64,000 bases of DNA from Paraglaciecola chathamensis S18K6 (GTDB lineage Bacteria > Pseudomonadota > Gammaproteobacteria > Enterobacterales > Alteromonadaceae): assembly GCA_000314955.1 (NCBI GenBank), contig BAEM01000032.1, forward strand, positions 124,001 through 188,000, written 5' to 3'. Positions 18,418-27,679 of the stretch are shown here, one piece after another. Both the position numbers and the translations under genes were made by a program. The stretch's first letter is position 1. Each line of letters opens with the position of its first letter. The notes under the pieces were generated by a model that was not told where the DNA came from, ran no database searches, and saw only the letters and a list, made by a program, of their open reading frames with translations.

Positions 18418-19500
18418 ATGAGAAAAAACACTCACCCTGAAAATATTCCTGAGTTTAAAGAATTTATCCGCATTATTGGCCGAGGCCAAAGGGCAGGGGG
18501 CACATTAACCCAAGTTCAAGCGTATCAAGCGATGAAAATGCTGATTAATGACGAGATCACCCCAGAACAAAAAGGCGCGTTTTTGATGTTACTTAGGGTG
18601 CGCGAAGAAACCGCAGAAGAGTTAGCTGGGTTTATTCAAGCCTTTCGTGAAGTGAATGAGCCGCAACTCACTGATTTACCGATTGATATTGATTTGGGCT
18701 GTTATGCCGGTAAACGTCGGCATTTACCTTGGTTTTTGTTAGCGGTGATGGCCTTTGCACAACAAGGCAAAACGCTATTTTTACATGGTACCCATGAGCC
18801 TGATTCTAACCGATTGTATTTAAAAGATGTTTTGCCACAGTTAGGAATTGACGTTGCTACAAGCGCTTGCCAAGCGAAAAAACTTCTGGCTCAACATGGT
18901 TTTAGTTACATGGATTTAGCCGATATAAACCCTAAGCTTGATGCCATGATCCAGCTGCGTAGTCAGTTTGGTCTTCGCTCCTGTGCGAATACGCTGGCGC
19001 GTATGTTAAATGCGAGTCAATCAGCCAACAGCTTACAAGGCGTATTTCACCGAGATGTAGATAAAAAACACAGTCGTTGTGCATCGCTGGTCAACGAGCA
19101 AGCACAGAGCGAGAACAGCATCTTATGTTTTCGCGGCGAAGGGGGCGAAGTAGAATACAACCCTGAGCGCGATGTGACTTTGCATTTGTGCCGCGGCAGA
19201 TTAGAAACGAGCATAGCTGTACCTGCGACCTTGTCGCATTGGGTTACCAAACCTAAAACGTTAGACGTGATGCAACTTGTTCAGGTTTGGCAGGGTGAAC
19301 AGATAAATGATTATGCGACGCATGGCATCATTGGTACGCTGAGTTTGTTCTATATGCTGATTGATAAGTTAACACTTGAGCAAGCAAACGCTCAAGCCGA
19401 ATTATGCTGGCAAGCGCGAAATAAAACGTGGCCATTTACCCTACCAGCAAAGCCTGATTTGCCAAGCTTTGACACAACAGGCAAGCATCAGGCCCATTAA
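18418..19500 (+). CDS. TrpD/YbiB-like glycosyltransferase family protein
   Basis: 360 residues related to anthranilate phosphoribosyltransferase (TrpD). The N-terminal helical domain resembles TrpD (LTQVQAYQAMKMLINDEITPEQKGAFLMLLRVREET), followed by the nucleoside-phosphorylase-like domain (LRSCANTLARML). The usual TrpD phosphate loop GTGGD is replaced by DLGCYAGKRRHLPW, so anthranilate transferase activity is unlikely. The pattern fits the E. coli YbiB branch, reported to bind nucleic acid. It follows cobA by 144 bases on the same strand, and I recall homologues at the end of nitrate-assimilation operons in related bacteria. Its role in nitrogen metabolism is unknown. Confidence 0.8.
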   Translation: MRKNTHPENIPEFKEFIRIIGRGQRAGGTLTQVQAYQAMKMLINDEITPEQKGAFLMLLRVREETAEELAGFIQAFREVNEPQLTDLPIDIDLGCYAGKRRHLPWFLLAVMAFAQQGKTLFLHGTHEPDSNRLYLKDVLPQLGIDVATSACQAKKLLAQHGFSYMDLADINPKLDAMIQLRSQFGLRSCANTLARMLNASQSANSLQGVFHRDVDKKHSRCASLVNEQAQSENSILCFRGEGGEVEYNPERDVTLHLCRGRLETSIAVPATLSHWVTKPKTLDVMQLVQVWQGEQINDYATHGIIGTLSLFYMLIDKLTLEQANAQAELCWQARNKTWPFTLPAKPDLPSFDTTGKHQAH

Positions 19501-19511
19501 CTTCCGCCGTG

Positions 19512-19535
19512 TGATGGTGTGCTTTAACACCATCA
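19512..19535. other. Perfect hairpin after the YbiB-like gene
   Basis: TGATGGTGT-GCTTTA-ACACCATCA, nine perfect base pairs, starting 12 bases after the stop codon. The nearest T-run (TATTTTT) is about 12 bases further on, so a weak terminator or mRNA 3'-end stabiliser is possible. Confidence 0.5.
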
Positions 19536-19737
19536 ATGATTGGTCGTATTTTTCACCGATTAATTTTTGTGCAGCACGCTGCACTCTTGTGGTGCGCCTG
19601 CCCATTTACGTACATTAAAATGCATTCAAACTTCTCTTAATATATTTAATGTATTGTTTTTATTGAAGTTATTTTATTGGCGTAGGCTTTGCAATCGCTT
19701 TGGTAAGATCAGTGCGTGACAAAGTCAGGAATATCCG

Positions 19738-20376
19738 TTGATATCCACAGCAAAAAAAACAACCCAGTTAGCCTCGCATGAACAGCTAAATATTTTGCTT
19801 ATTGATGAGAATGTGCAGCGAGCGGAGTCTATTGTGACTGCGCTTGGCAATTCTCGCTATAAAGTGAGTCATTTAGCGTGCACGCAAGCTGGATTATTGA
19901 AACAGGTTGATGAAATTCAGCCAGATATCATAGTGATTGATATCGAATCGCCAAATCGCGATATGTTGGAAAGCCTACATACCATTTCACATTACAACCC
20001 TAAGCCGGTAGTGATGTTTTCATCACAGCAAGATACTGAAACCATAAACTTATCGGTGCAATCAGGGGTAAGCGCTTATGTAGTAGGGGATATTGACCCA
20101 GAGCGTGTTAAACCGATACTCGACGCTGCCGTTGCTCGGTTCAAAGCATTCCATAAGTTAAAAGATGAGCTAGACGATACTAAACATCAACTCGAGTCCC
20201 GTAAAAGTATCGATTTAGCTAAACGATTATTGATGAAGACAAACAAGATGAGCGAAGAACAAGCCTTTCATAGTATGCGTAAAACCGCAATGGACACAGG
20301 CCAAAAGCTCGAAGACGTGGCTAAAACGATAGTGTCTATGCTTCGCTCATTGGAACAAGGACACGAACATGATTAA
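19738..20376 (+). CDS. nasT: NasT-like ANTAR antitermination regulator
   Basis: 212-residue cytoplasmic RNA-binding regulator. Residues about 16-130 form a receiver-like domain (LLIDEN; IVIDIESP, with an Asp at the usual phosphorylation site). A coiled helix follows, then the ANTAR domain (about 145-205) with the helical KSIDLAKRLLMKTNKMSEEQAFHSMRKTAMD pattern. In known systems NasT binds two-hairpin leader RNAs and prevents termination in nitrate genes, and NasS holds it inactive when nitrate is absent. The start is TTG, with GTCAGGA seven bases upstream and no in-frame ATG nearby. It overlaps nasS by eight bases. Three matching leaders lie before nirB, narK and nrtA. Confidence 0.9.
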   Translation: MISTAKKTTQLASHEQLNILLIDENVQRAESIVTALGNSRYKVSHLACTQAGLLKQVDEIQPDIIVIDIESPNRDMLESLHTISHYNPKPVVMFSSQQDTETINLSVQSGVSAYVVGDIDPERVKPILDAAVARFKAFHKLKDELDDTKHQLESRKSIDLAKRLLMKTNKMSEEQAFHSMRKTAMDTGQKLEDVAKTIVSMLRSLEQGHEHD

Positions 20377-21481
20377 GCCAGAACAACCAAATATTTCGCT
20401 TGGGTTTATCCCATTGACCGACTCAGCCCCATTGATCATTGCAAAAGAATTAGGTTTTTTTGAACAATGGGGGCTGAACGTCACGTTGCAAAAGCAAAAC
20501 TCTTGGGCAACCTTACGAGATAAGTTACATGCAGGCGTGCTTGATGCGGCACAAATGCTTGCCCCCATGCCATTAGCCAGCGCGCTTGGACTAGGCGCAC
20601 CACCAGCAAATGTGATCACGCCTTTGGTACTGAGCCTAAACGGGAACGCGATCACGCTTTCTGAAGGTTTATTGCAAGAGGTACTTAAAGAAAACGAAAT
20701 TAACAGTGTGACATTACCAATGGCTGCTTATTTACTGCAAAAAGTGGTAGAGAAGCGTAAGCGCAATGGAGAAGCCAAGCTTAAGTTCGCTACCGTATTT
20801 CCGTATAGCTGTCATTACTATCAACTCAGAGATTGGTTGAAAGCAGTAAAAGTTGATTTAGACGATGTGGAAATGCTCGTGGTTCCCCCGGTTAGTATGG
20901 TGGAGTGTTTAAAAAACGGTGACATAGATGGATTTTGCGTAGGTGGGCCGTGGAATGCCAAAGCCGTGCGAGCTGGTATCGGCATGACGGCTCTAACGTC
21001 ATTTGATATCTGGCAAGATTCACCTGAAAAAGTCCTCGGTTTGCTGGAAGAGTTCCATAAAAAATACCCCAACACCGTGTTGGCGTTATGCGCTGCATTA
21101 AAGCAAGCCTGTGCGTGGCTTGAATCTGTGCCGAATCGATTTGAGGCAGCAAGGTTGCTGTGTAATGAGAAATATTTAAATGCAGAGCTGGATGTCATTG
21201 CCCCTTCTTTATTAGGCAGTTGTTTGACCCATCAATCTTTACCGCCACGAAGCATTCCGTCTTACAATCAGTTTTCGGTGAGCAATAATGGCTGTATTAA
21301 TCAACCTGAATTGGTGCGTGGTGAATGGTTAATTAAACACATGGTCAGCGCTGGGCAAATTCCACCCCATGTAACGATCCCGCTAGATTTGGTCGCCAAG
21401 GTATTTAGACCAGATATTTATCAGCAAATGCGTTTACTGATTGAAGATCAAGGTGTGCAGTTTTATCGTCGCTCTGGCTGA
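20369..21481 (+). CDS. nasS: NasS nitrate/nitrite sensor protein
   Basis: 370-residue protein with the NrtA/NasF-type solute-binding fold but no signal peptide, so it acts in the cytoplasm. Landmarks shared with NrtA (51874) are GFIPLTDSAPLIIAKELGFF, the DAAQMLAPMPLASALG strand, SLNGNAITLS, the FPYSCHYYQLRDWL region, the GFCVGGPWNAKAV site and a C-terminal FRPDIYQ segment. In characterised NasS/NasT pairs, nitrate or nitrite binding to NasS releases NasT for antitermination. The overlap with nasT supports coupled translation and a defined stoichiometry. Confidence 0.9.
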   Translation: MIKPEQPNISLGFIPLTDSAPLIIAKELGFFEQWGLNVTLQKQNSWATLRDKLHAGVLDAAQMLAPMPLASALGLGAPPANVITPLVLSLNGNAITLSEGLLQEVLKENEINSVTLPMAAYLLQKVVEKRKRNGEAKLKFATVFPYSCHYYQLRDWLKAVKVDLDDVEMLVVPPVSMVECLKNGDIDGFCVGGPWNAKAVRAGIGMTALTSFDIWQDSPEKVLGLLEEFHKKYPNTVLALCAALKQACAWLESVPNRFEAARLLCNEKYLNAELDVIAPSLLGSCLTHQSLPPRSIPSYNQFSVSNNGCINQPELVRGEWLIKHMVSAGQIPPHVTIPLDLVAKVFRPDIYQQMRLLIEDQGVQFYRRSG

Positions 21482-21483
21482 TT

Positions 21484-21558
21484 ACACCAATCCGCGTTAA
21501 TAGTTAGCCCCCGCAGAGTGCATACGGCGGTTTTTGATTAAGACGTAGCTGTGTAACC
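21484..21558 (-). repeat. Palindromic repeat family, degenerate copy C
   Basis: The plus strand reads CACCAATCCGCGTTAATA, then GCGGTTTTTGATTAAGACG. This is the reverse complement of the right half of the repeat at 58009-58133, with several changes. The central GAAAGGGAACAAC block is missing. It begins two bases after the nasS stop codon, inside a 379-base gap before azoR where I see no gene. Confidence 0.75.
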
Positions 21559-21860
21559 TAAAACCTGAATACTGCATTCTGGCTGGGTATGTATTTGGAC
21601 GAGAGTGATTTAAGATATTGAATTATATAATTTATATTTAGCTTGAACGATACTTTTAGCCAAAAAATCAGGTTATGGAGTCATGCTTGTTCTCTTTAAA
21701 TTAACGAGATCTTTCAAATGGTCAGAGCGCAGAGCCATCACTTATTAACGTGGAATATTATTGTTTCGATTTTATAGAATTAAAACCTTTATTTAATGCG
21801 ATTTTTATTCGGTAAATTAACTTTATACTGAAAATAAGTTAGTTAATTAAAGGATTCTAG

Positions 21861-22469
21861 ATGAAAAACGTATTACAACTTAATGCCAGCCTACAAGGCG
21901 ATAACGGCCAATCAAGCAAATTGGCCAGTGAATTTGTTAATAAACTTCAACAAAGCGAAGCGATCCATCTCGACAAAGTTGATTTGAATACGTTGAACCT
22001 GCCGCACTTAAGCGCACAAGAAATGCAGACGTGGAACATGGTAAGTGACAGCATGAGCCCAGAGCAAACCGAACTTGCGCGCTATTCGAATACGCTACTA
22101 GAACAGCTAGAAGCCAGCGATATCATTGTTGTTGGTATGCCAATGTACAACTTCACCATTCCTTCGACATTTAAGGCATGGATTGACCGGGTTGCGAGAG
22201 CGGGGCGCACATTCAGTTATACCAGCGAAGGTCCTAAAGGCCACTTGGTAGGTAAAACCGTTTATGTATTTGCTGCCCGAGGCGGTATTTATCAAGGGAC
22301 TGACAGTGACACACAAACCCCTTACTTACGCTTAGTTTTCGGTTTAATGGGGATTACAGACGTTAACTTTGTTTACCTCGAGGGTTTAAATATGGGGGAA
22401 GAACACGCGCAAACCTCATGGCAAGCTGCACGTCACACACTATCAGAGCTATTGCCTGAAACCGCGTAA
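21861..22469 (+). CDS. azoR: FMN-dependent NADH-azoreductase
   Basis: 202 residues, the AzoR family length, with a flavodoxin-like fold. It reduces quinones and azo dyes with NADH using FMN, and the physiological role is probably quinone detoxification. The FMN site is visible: NASLQGDNGQSSKLA near the N-terminus (phosphate loop), PMYNFTIPSTFKAWIDRV and the AARGGIY loop. The start has AAAGGATTC upstream. It is monocistronic and faces the peroxidase gene across a shared hairpin. Confidence 0.92.
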   Translation: MKNVLQLNASLQGDNGQSSKLASEFVNKLQQSEAIHLDKVDLNTLNLPHLSAQEMQTWNMVSDSMSPEQTELARYSNTLLEQLEASDIIVVGMPMYNFTIPSTFKAWIDRVARAGRTFSYTSEGPKGHLVGKTVYVFAARGGIYQGTDSDTQTPYLRLVFGLMGITDVNFVYLEGLNMGEEHAQTSWQAARHTLSELLPETA

Positions 22470-22499
22470 GGGTGGTTAATAAAGCAAAGGTTATAATAA

Positions 22500-22527
22500 G
22501 AAGCCCGAATTGATTCGGGCTTCTTTG
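22500..22527. terminator. Shared terminator between azoR and the peroxidase gene
   Basis: GAAGCCCGAA and TTCGGGCTTC pair around TTGA-type loop bases. The A/T-rich tails on both sides suggest it serves both convergent genes. Confidence 0.75.
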
Positions 22528-22529
22528 TG

Positions 22530-23072
22530 CTACCGCTTTAAAGTGTCTTCGATTGTACTAATAAATTGTGGATCCGTCGGCTTTGTTGAAGAGGCATAGG
22601 TATTGACCAAGTTGCCGTTTTTGTCCATCAGGTATTTATAAAAATTCCACTTCACTGTGGTGCCTGATTTTTTAGCCAACATTTTATACAAGGGATCAGC
22701 ATCACGCCCGCGCACAGGCATGGCTTCAAACATAGGGAACTCCACGCCGTAGGTTAGTTCGCACAGCTCAGCCGTCTTGCCTTCATCTTTATCTTCTTGA
22801 TTAAAATCATGCGAAGGAAAGCCTAATACCATCAAGCCTTGATCTTTATACTTACTGTATAAGTCTTCTAAGCCTTTAAATTGCGGGGTAAATCCACAAT
22901 AACTTGCTGTATTGACAAACAATACGGTTTTGCCAGCATAGGCGTCACACATATTGACTGTTTCTTGTGAGTTAAGTTTGCGTTTTACAAACTTAAGTAA
23001 ATCTGGACACTGCGCACTGTGCGCCAAGTTGCAAAAGAGCATTAGGCAAGTGATAGCGAGTAACTTCTTCAT
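22530..23072 (-). CDS. Exported glutathione peroxidase-like thiol peroxidase
   Basis: 180 residues: a signal peptide ending near AHSA, then a thioredoxin-fold peroxidase of the Gpx family. The peroxidatic Cys lies in NTASYCGFTPQF and the family Trp-Asn in VKWNFYKYLMD. In the usual FPCNQF motif, the positions of the Cys and of the catalytic-tetrad Gln read FPSHDF, so the tetrad appears altered. Cytoplasmic Gpx proteins have no signal peptide, so this one should act in the periplasm. The start at 23072 is chosen because GAGG precedes it; the frame opens eight codons earlier. Confidence 0.85.
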   Translation of the reverse strand: MKKLLAITCLMLFCNLAHSAQCPDLLKFVKRKLNSQETVNMCDAYAGKTVLFVNTASYCGFTPQFKGLEDLYSKYKDQGLMVLGFPSHDFNQEDKDEGKTAELCELTYGVEFPMFEAMPVRGRDADPLYKMLAKKSGTTVKWNFYKYLMDKNGNLVNTYASSTKPTDPQFISTIEDTLKR

Positions 23073-23243
23073 GTGAACCTCGACATTTTTATACATAGCC
23101 AGCAGCTCTATTATGTTTATTTTACTTATTATAGCGCTGACTAATTTGTAAGTGTGTTTGTGTAGCAGTTTAAACTGATTGAATTTACGTTTAAAGTAAA
23201 TTGTTATCCAAAAAAATTAACAAAATCCGCAGAGAAAACAACA

Positions 23244-25766
23244 ATGTATAATTATTCTAAAAAACTGCTTGTGGTTATTATTTCAACCGGTCTTTTCGCC
23301 TGTAGCGCGACCCAGTCGGTTAGTACGCAACCGAGTAATAATGAAGCGACTAACCCTAGCATAGCACCAACACATCAAGGTACACCTACTATTGATGGGC
23401 AAAACCAAACACACACTGACGGCACGCTAACCCTTGAGCAGATTATGGCTGATCCCGATTGGATTGGCCGCCAGCCGCTCAGCAGTTATTGGGGAGACAA
23501 TAGCGAGTCCGTTTTTTATAGCCAAAAAGAGAAGGGGTCTTCTTTGACCCACTTATGGCAAGTGGATAGCCAAAATGCCAATGAAGCACAGCAAGTTGCA
23601 TTATCCAAGCTACATGCCGTGAGCTATTCTGACAGCGTAACTAACCCACAAGGAACCTATTCTGCATGGGTATTCGAACGTAATATCTTTATAAAAGCAT
23701 TGAGCGGTGCAGGGCCAAATGCACTGCGCCAAATAACCCAAGACGGCGGTGAGCCTAAGCAGCTAAAATTTCTAAACGATGGGCGCTTAGCCTATCGTCG
23801 CGGCAACCGTATTTTCAGTGTTGATCTAAACAGTGGTTTTTCGCAAAAGCTGGTCTCTTGGGAATTCAGTGACGCCCCGGAAGCGAATGCCAAACCCGCT
23901 GATTACATTGCTGAGCAGCAAATAGCGCTGATTGATTACGTCGCTAAAAAGCGCAATGATCGTCAACTGGAATTTAACCAGCAAAAAGTATTGGCTCGGC
24001 AAAATAATACGTTGGCTCCCGAGGCCTTTTATTTCAGTAAAGATGATCAATGGGTTGAATCGAGCATATCCCCCAATGGCAAATGGTTGCTGATAGCGAC
24101 AAGAGAGATGCAGCCGTCTCGCGGTGAAGATGATTTGATGCCTGCTTACATATCTGAAGACGGGCGTATCGAAAGTAAAGGCGTGCGCCAGCGTGTGGCA
24201 GACGCAAAACCGGTTAATCATGATTTATGGTTGCTCGATTTAACCTCCCATAAAAAATATTCACTGAGTTACCATGCTCTACCAGGCTTTAATGATGACG
24301 TGCTAGCTGAGGTAAAGCGTGAAAATGCTAATGCAAAAGGCACGACTTATCAGACCAATCGCTTACCAAGAGATATAGTGCTGATGCGTGACTGGTCATG
24401 GGATCAAAGTGCCATTGAGTGGCACGAAAATGGCGAACAAGTCGCTGTGATGCTTGAAGCGTGGGATAACAAAGACAGATGGCTTGCCACTGTCGATCTT
24501 CAGCAGCATCGGCTTGTTAACCAACATCGGTTACATGATGATGCATGGATCAATTATCGCTTTAATAGCTATGGCTGGTTACACAACACTGAGCAACTGT
24601 ATTATTTGTCGGAAGAATCAGGTTATGCCCATCTTTATTTAAAGGCGCTCAACGGCAATGCAAGCGCGTTAACCTCAGGGCGCTTCGAAGTAAATAACCT
24701 GACCTTGAGTAAAAACGACGAATACGTTTACTATCAAGCGAATCAAAAACACCCAGGTATCTACGAAATTTATCGGGTCAATATAGCGAGCAAAGAGATA
24801 GAAGCGCTAACCGACTTAAACGGCATGACGGATTACACGCTCAGTCCAGATGAAAGCAAGCTATTACTGACCCACTCAACATTGACGTCACCTCCTGAGT
24901 TATATGTTCAAGAGGCCAAGCCTAATGCGCAATCAACTCGCTTGACGCATACCGTTAGCCCAGAATTTTTAGCTATGAATTTCGCTGCGCCAGATATTGT
25001 GCCGGTGAAATCCAGCCATACCACACAGCCTATATTTTCTCGTGTTTATCAACCTGCCGACGTTGAAAACAACGAAGGCGAGAAACGCCGTGCGGTTATC
25101 TTTAGCCACGGCGCCGGTTATTTGCAAAATGCCCACTTAGGATGGTCGGGGTATTTTCGTGAGTTTATGTTTCACAATATGCTAGCGCAACAAGGTTACG
25201 TCGTAATGGACATGGATTACCGCGCGTCAGCCGGGTATGGTCGAGATTGGCGTACGGCGATATATCGTCATATGGGCAAACCCGAAATTGACGATTTACG
25301 TGACGGAGTAAACTGGTTGGTTGAAAACGCCAACGTGGATCGCCAGCGTATCGGTACTTACGGCGGCTCATATGGCGGGTTTATGACCTTTATGGCTTTA
25401 TTTACCCAACCTGATTTATTCCAGTCTGGTGCGGCGTTGCGGCCAGTGACCGATTGGGCGCACTACAATCATGGTTACACTTCGAATATTTTAAACACAC
25501 CAGATGTTGACCCCATAGCCTATGAACGAAGCTCTCCATTGTACTTTGCCGAAGGTTTAGAGAAACCATTGCTGATTAATGCCCCCATGGTCGACTCTAA
25601 CGTGTTTTTTCAAGATACAGTGCGCTTAGTTCAGCGTTTAATTGAGCTTGAAAAGCAAGATTTCGAGACCGCAATATATCCAGTTGAGTCCCACGGTTTT
25701 GTGCAACCAAGTTCATGGTTAGATGAATATCGTCGTATCTACAAGTTGTTCGAAACAACCTTGTAA
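23244..25766 (+). CDS. S9 family prolyl oligopeptidase, lipoprotein
   Basis: 840 residues. The N-terminus has a lipobox (GLFACSAT), so the protein is probably membrane-anchored in the periplasm. A low-complexity linker to about residue 65 is followed by a DPP IV-like beta-propeller, then an alpha/beta-hydrolase domain. The catalytic triad can be placed: Ser709 in GGSYGG, Asp784 in MVDSN and His817 in ESHGF. Such enzymes release dipeptides from peptide N-termini, often after proline, or process other oligopeptides; specificity is not predicted. It is monocistronic with its own terminator. Confidence 0.93.
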   Translation: MYNYSKKLLVVIISTGLFACSATQSVSTQPSNNEATNPSIAPTHQGTPTIDGQNQTHTDGTLTLEQIMADPDWIGRQPLSSYWGDNSESVFYSQKEKGSSLTHLWQVDSQNANEAQQVALSKLHAVSYSDSVTNPQGTYSAWVFERNIFIKALSGAGPNALRQITQDGGEPKQLKFLNDGRLAYRRGNRIFSVDLNSGFSQKLVSWEFSDAPEANAKPADYIAEQQIALIDYVAKKRNDRQLEFNQQKVLARQNNTLAPEAFYFSKDDQWVESSISPNGKWLLIATREMQPSRGEDDLMPAYISEDGRIESKGVRQRVADAKPVNHDLWLLDLTSHKKYSLSYHALPGFNDDVLAEVKRENANAKGTTYQTNRLPRDIVLMRDWSWDQSAIEWHENGEQVAVMLEAWDNKDRWLATVDLQQHRLVNQHRLHDDAWINYRFNSYGWLHNTEQLYYLSEESGYAHLYLKALNGNASALTSGRFEVNNLTLSKNDEYVYYQANQKHPGIYEIYRVNIASKEIEALTDLNGMTDYTLSPDESKLLLTHSTLTSPPELYVQEAKPNAQSTRLTHTVSPEFLAMNFAAPDIVPVKSSHTTQPIFSRVYQPADVENNEGEKRRAVIFSHGAGYLQNAHLGWSGYFREFMFHNMLAQQGYVVMDMDYRASAGYGRDWRTAIYRHMGKPEIDDLRDGVNWLVENANVDRQRIGTYGGSYGGFMTFMALFTQPDLFQSGAALRPVTDWAHYNHGYTSNILNTPDVDPIAYERSSPLYFAEGLEKPLLINAPMVDSNVFFQDTVRLVQRLIELEKQDFETAIYPVESHGFVQPSSWLDEYRRIYKLFETTL

Positions 25767-25817
25767 AGCTTTATTAGGTGAGCGCTTTTGCTCACTGTTA
25801 ACCATGTTATAGAAATT

Positions 25818-25844
25818 GCCCAGCTGGCCAAGTTGGGCTTTTTT
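25818..25844 (+). terminator. Terminator of the S9 peptidase gene
   Basis: GCCCAGCT pairs with AGTTGGGC around GGCCA, followed by TTTTTT. Confidence 0.8.
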
Positions 25845-25964
25845 ATATCGGCAGCAGGGGATAATCTTCTTGCCTTACATCGCTATTCTGGTAATTTCGA
25901 TGCGAAATTTATTTGATGACTCACACGAGTCGCGTATCAGCGATAGAATCCAGAGATAAATCTA

Positions 25965-26537
25965 ATGCCAAAAGCCAGTGAAGTAAAAAAGAACGCCGCC
26001 ATTGAACATAACGACAAAGTTTATGTGGTCAAGGATATCAACAAATTGACCCCAAGCGGACGGGCTGGTGCCAGCTTGTACCGTATGCGCTTGTATGAAG
26101 TGACCACAGGAGCAAAAGCGGACGAGAGCTTTAAAGCTGATGAAATGATTAAAACCGCAGATTTCATGCGCCAGCCAGTAACGTTCTCTTATATAGACGG
26201 CGACGAATATGTGTTTATGAACACAGAAGATTACACGCCTTATAACCTGAATAAAGAAACAATCGAAGAAGAATTACTGTTTATAGCTGAGGATACAACT
26301 GGCTTGCAGGTGATGATTGTCAACGGTTCAGCAGTGGGCATTGAGTTACCACCCAATGTGGAGCTGGTGATCACTGAAACTGACCCGTCAATTAAAGGGG
26401 CATCAGCCAGCGCACGCACTAAACCTGCTACCTTGAGCACAGGGTTGACAGTGCAAGTACCTGAGTATATTTCAAGCGGTGAGCGTATTAAGGTCAGTAC
26501 CAGTGAGCATAAATTTGTTAGCCGTGCGGATAAATAA
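25965..26537 (+). CDS. yeiP: Elongation factor P-like protein YeiP (EfpL)
   Basis: 190 residues, three-domain EF-P architecture. It binds the ribosome at the E site and relieves stalling at proline-rich or other difficult motifs. The N-terminal KOW-like domain carries the loop [14 protein letters not shown]: the tip has Arg where EF-P has its modified Lys, as in the EfpL branch. OB domains follow ([42 protein letters not shown]). No modification enzymes are encoded nearby, as expected for an unmodified EfpL. It is monocistronic. Confidence 0.93.
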   Translation: MPKASEVKKNAAIEHNDKVYVVKDINKLTPSGRAGASLYRMRLYEVTTGAKADESFKADEMIKTADFMRQPVTFSYIDGDEYVFMNTEDYTPYNLNKETIEEELLFIAEDTTGLQVMIVNGSAVGIELPPNVELVITETDPSIKGASASARTKPATLSTGLTVQVPEYISSGERIKVSTSEHKFVSRADK

Positions 26538-26587
26538 CGTTTATTACCAATCCCATCAAGGCTAAACCGGTAAAGCGTATAATCAAT

Positions 26588-26620
26588 AAGGCCCATAGCT
26601 TTTGCTCTGAGGGCCTTTTT
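26588..26620 (+). terminator. Terminator of yeiP
   Basis: AAGGCCC and GGGCCTT pair around 16 bases, followed by three more T. Confidence 0.75.
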
Positions 26621-26679
26621 ATTATGAGCTACAGCGCGTGATTGCTCGTCGTTTGTAATACCAATAAATAATTAATACC

Positions 26680-26724
26680 AATTCCATTAAATATTTAACC
26701 ACTTAGCAATTATTTAATGGAATT
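26680..26724. repeat. AT-rich inverted repeat
   Basis: AATTCCATTAAAT and ATTTAATGGAATT are perfect 13-base inverted arms separated by 19 bases, with TAATACC on the left. They lie between convergent genes. This appears to be a different family from the GCGGATTGGTAT repeats, though both share an ATACCAAT-like edge. Confidence 0.75.
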
Positions 26725-26738
26725 AGATTAAAGCACGA

Positions 26739-27266
26739 CTAGTGTGCATAGCCACTGCCAATTGCTCTAAACGGCATAGTGAGTTCAAGTTCAGGGACTT
26801 GCAAACCGACCCATGCGGGGAATGTATTACTGTTAGGCCCTGGGAATAGGGTGTATTCATTTGCCCAAGGGTAATAGTTTACTGCGATTAACACTTTAGG
26901 GATGAGCTCTGTTGCTCGCGCTCCCTGAATGGATAATATTTTTTCTGGTTTTGCACCATACCAGTACCTATCAGGGGTAATGGTTTTATATTCGGTTAAT
27001 GCGGGTGAGTTTTTAGTTAGCGCCCAAGAAACCACTTCATATACAGTGTACGTTGGTGCGTTTTCTGGTTTTATGGCGAGCCAAGTGTGCACAGCAAACC
27101 AACCACGCCAGCTAAACGCATCAGCGGCATAGATTTCAATCGATGCTTGAGTATCGGTCGCTGGATCCAGCGCCAACCCCGCAGACTCTCGAGATGCCGT
27201 ACGCCAGTCACTTTGAGTACATCCAGACAGTAGGCTTAGCATTGTCACTACAATCAGTGTTTTCAT
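26739..27266 (-). CDS. DUF3750 family lipoprotein
   Basis: 175 residues with a lipoprotein signal: hydrophobic residues 4-14 and the lipobox LLSGC. The mature part matches the DUF3750 pattern from memory: RGWFAVHTWLAIKP, YTVYEVVSW, then NYYPWANEYTLFPGPNSNTFPAWVGLQVPEL. The conserved His, Asn and Pro residues suggest an enzyme-like or ligand-binding site, but no function is known to me. The protein should sit at the inner or outer membrane facing the periplasm. It is transcribed alone and convergent with yeiP. Confidence 0.72.
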   Translation of the reverse strand: MKTLIVVTMLSLLSGCTQSDWRTASRESAGLALDPATDTQASIEIYAADAFSWRGWFAVHTWLAIKPENAPTYTVYEVVSWALTKNSPALTEYKTITPDRYWYGAKPEKILSIQGARATELIPKVLIAVNYYPWANEYTLFPGPNSNTFPAWVGLQVPELELTMPFRAIGSGYAH

Positions 27267-27679
27267 TTATCCTCACCTGGATCAGTCGCTAGCGGCGTAT
27301 TTTGGGTTTTAATAGCACTCTATTATTTGATGTTATTGGTTAATAATAAAGCAAAATTAACTCGCTAACTCAATAGCCTTGTGTCAAAGGGCACCAATAT
27401 ATAGCCAGAAATGCTCCTAGAATTAATGGTCTAAGCTAAGGCTAAAGCAGAAAGATACTAGATTACGAATTATGTAAAATTTTCCTTTGCCCACTTGCTT
27501 TTAGCGATAATTAAAGCCGCTTAGTTACCATACGTATTGGTAAGTTAATCGCCCCGAATCGGCGTCATTATTGACTTTTGTGGGGGTATACGTGGGTTTA
27601 ATTTAGCGCAAAGCATGGTGTAAATAAGCAGCTGATACACTAATATGAAAGCATTAAGCCCAATGCGAGCCAGTGCTAT
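27267..27679. other. 413-base divergent intergenic region
   Basis: No convincing gene is present. It separates the DUF3750 lipoprotein gene from the diguanylate cyclase gene and so should contain both promoters. The only clear structure is a near-perfect 19-base palindrome at 27525-27543 (TTACCATACGTATTGGTAA), a possible operator, about 140 bases before the cyclase start. Confidence 0.5.
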
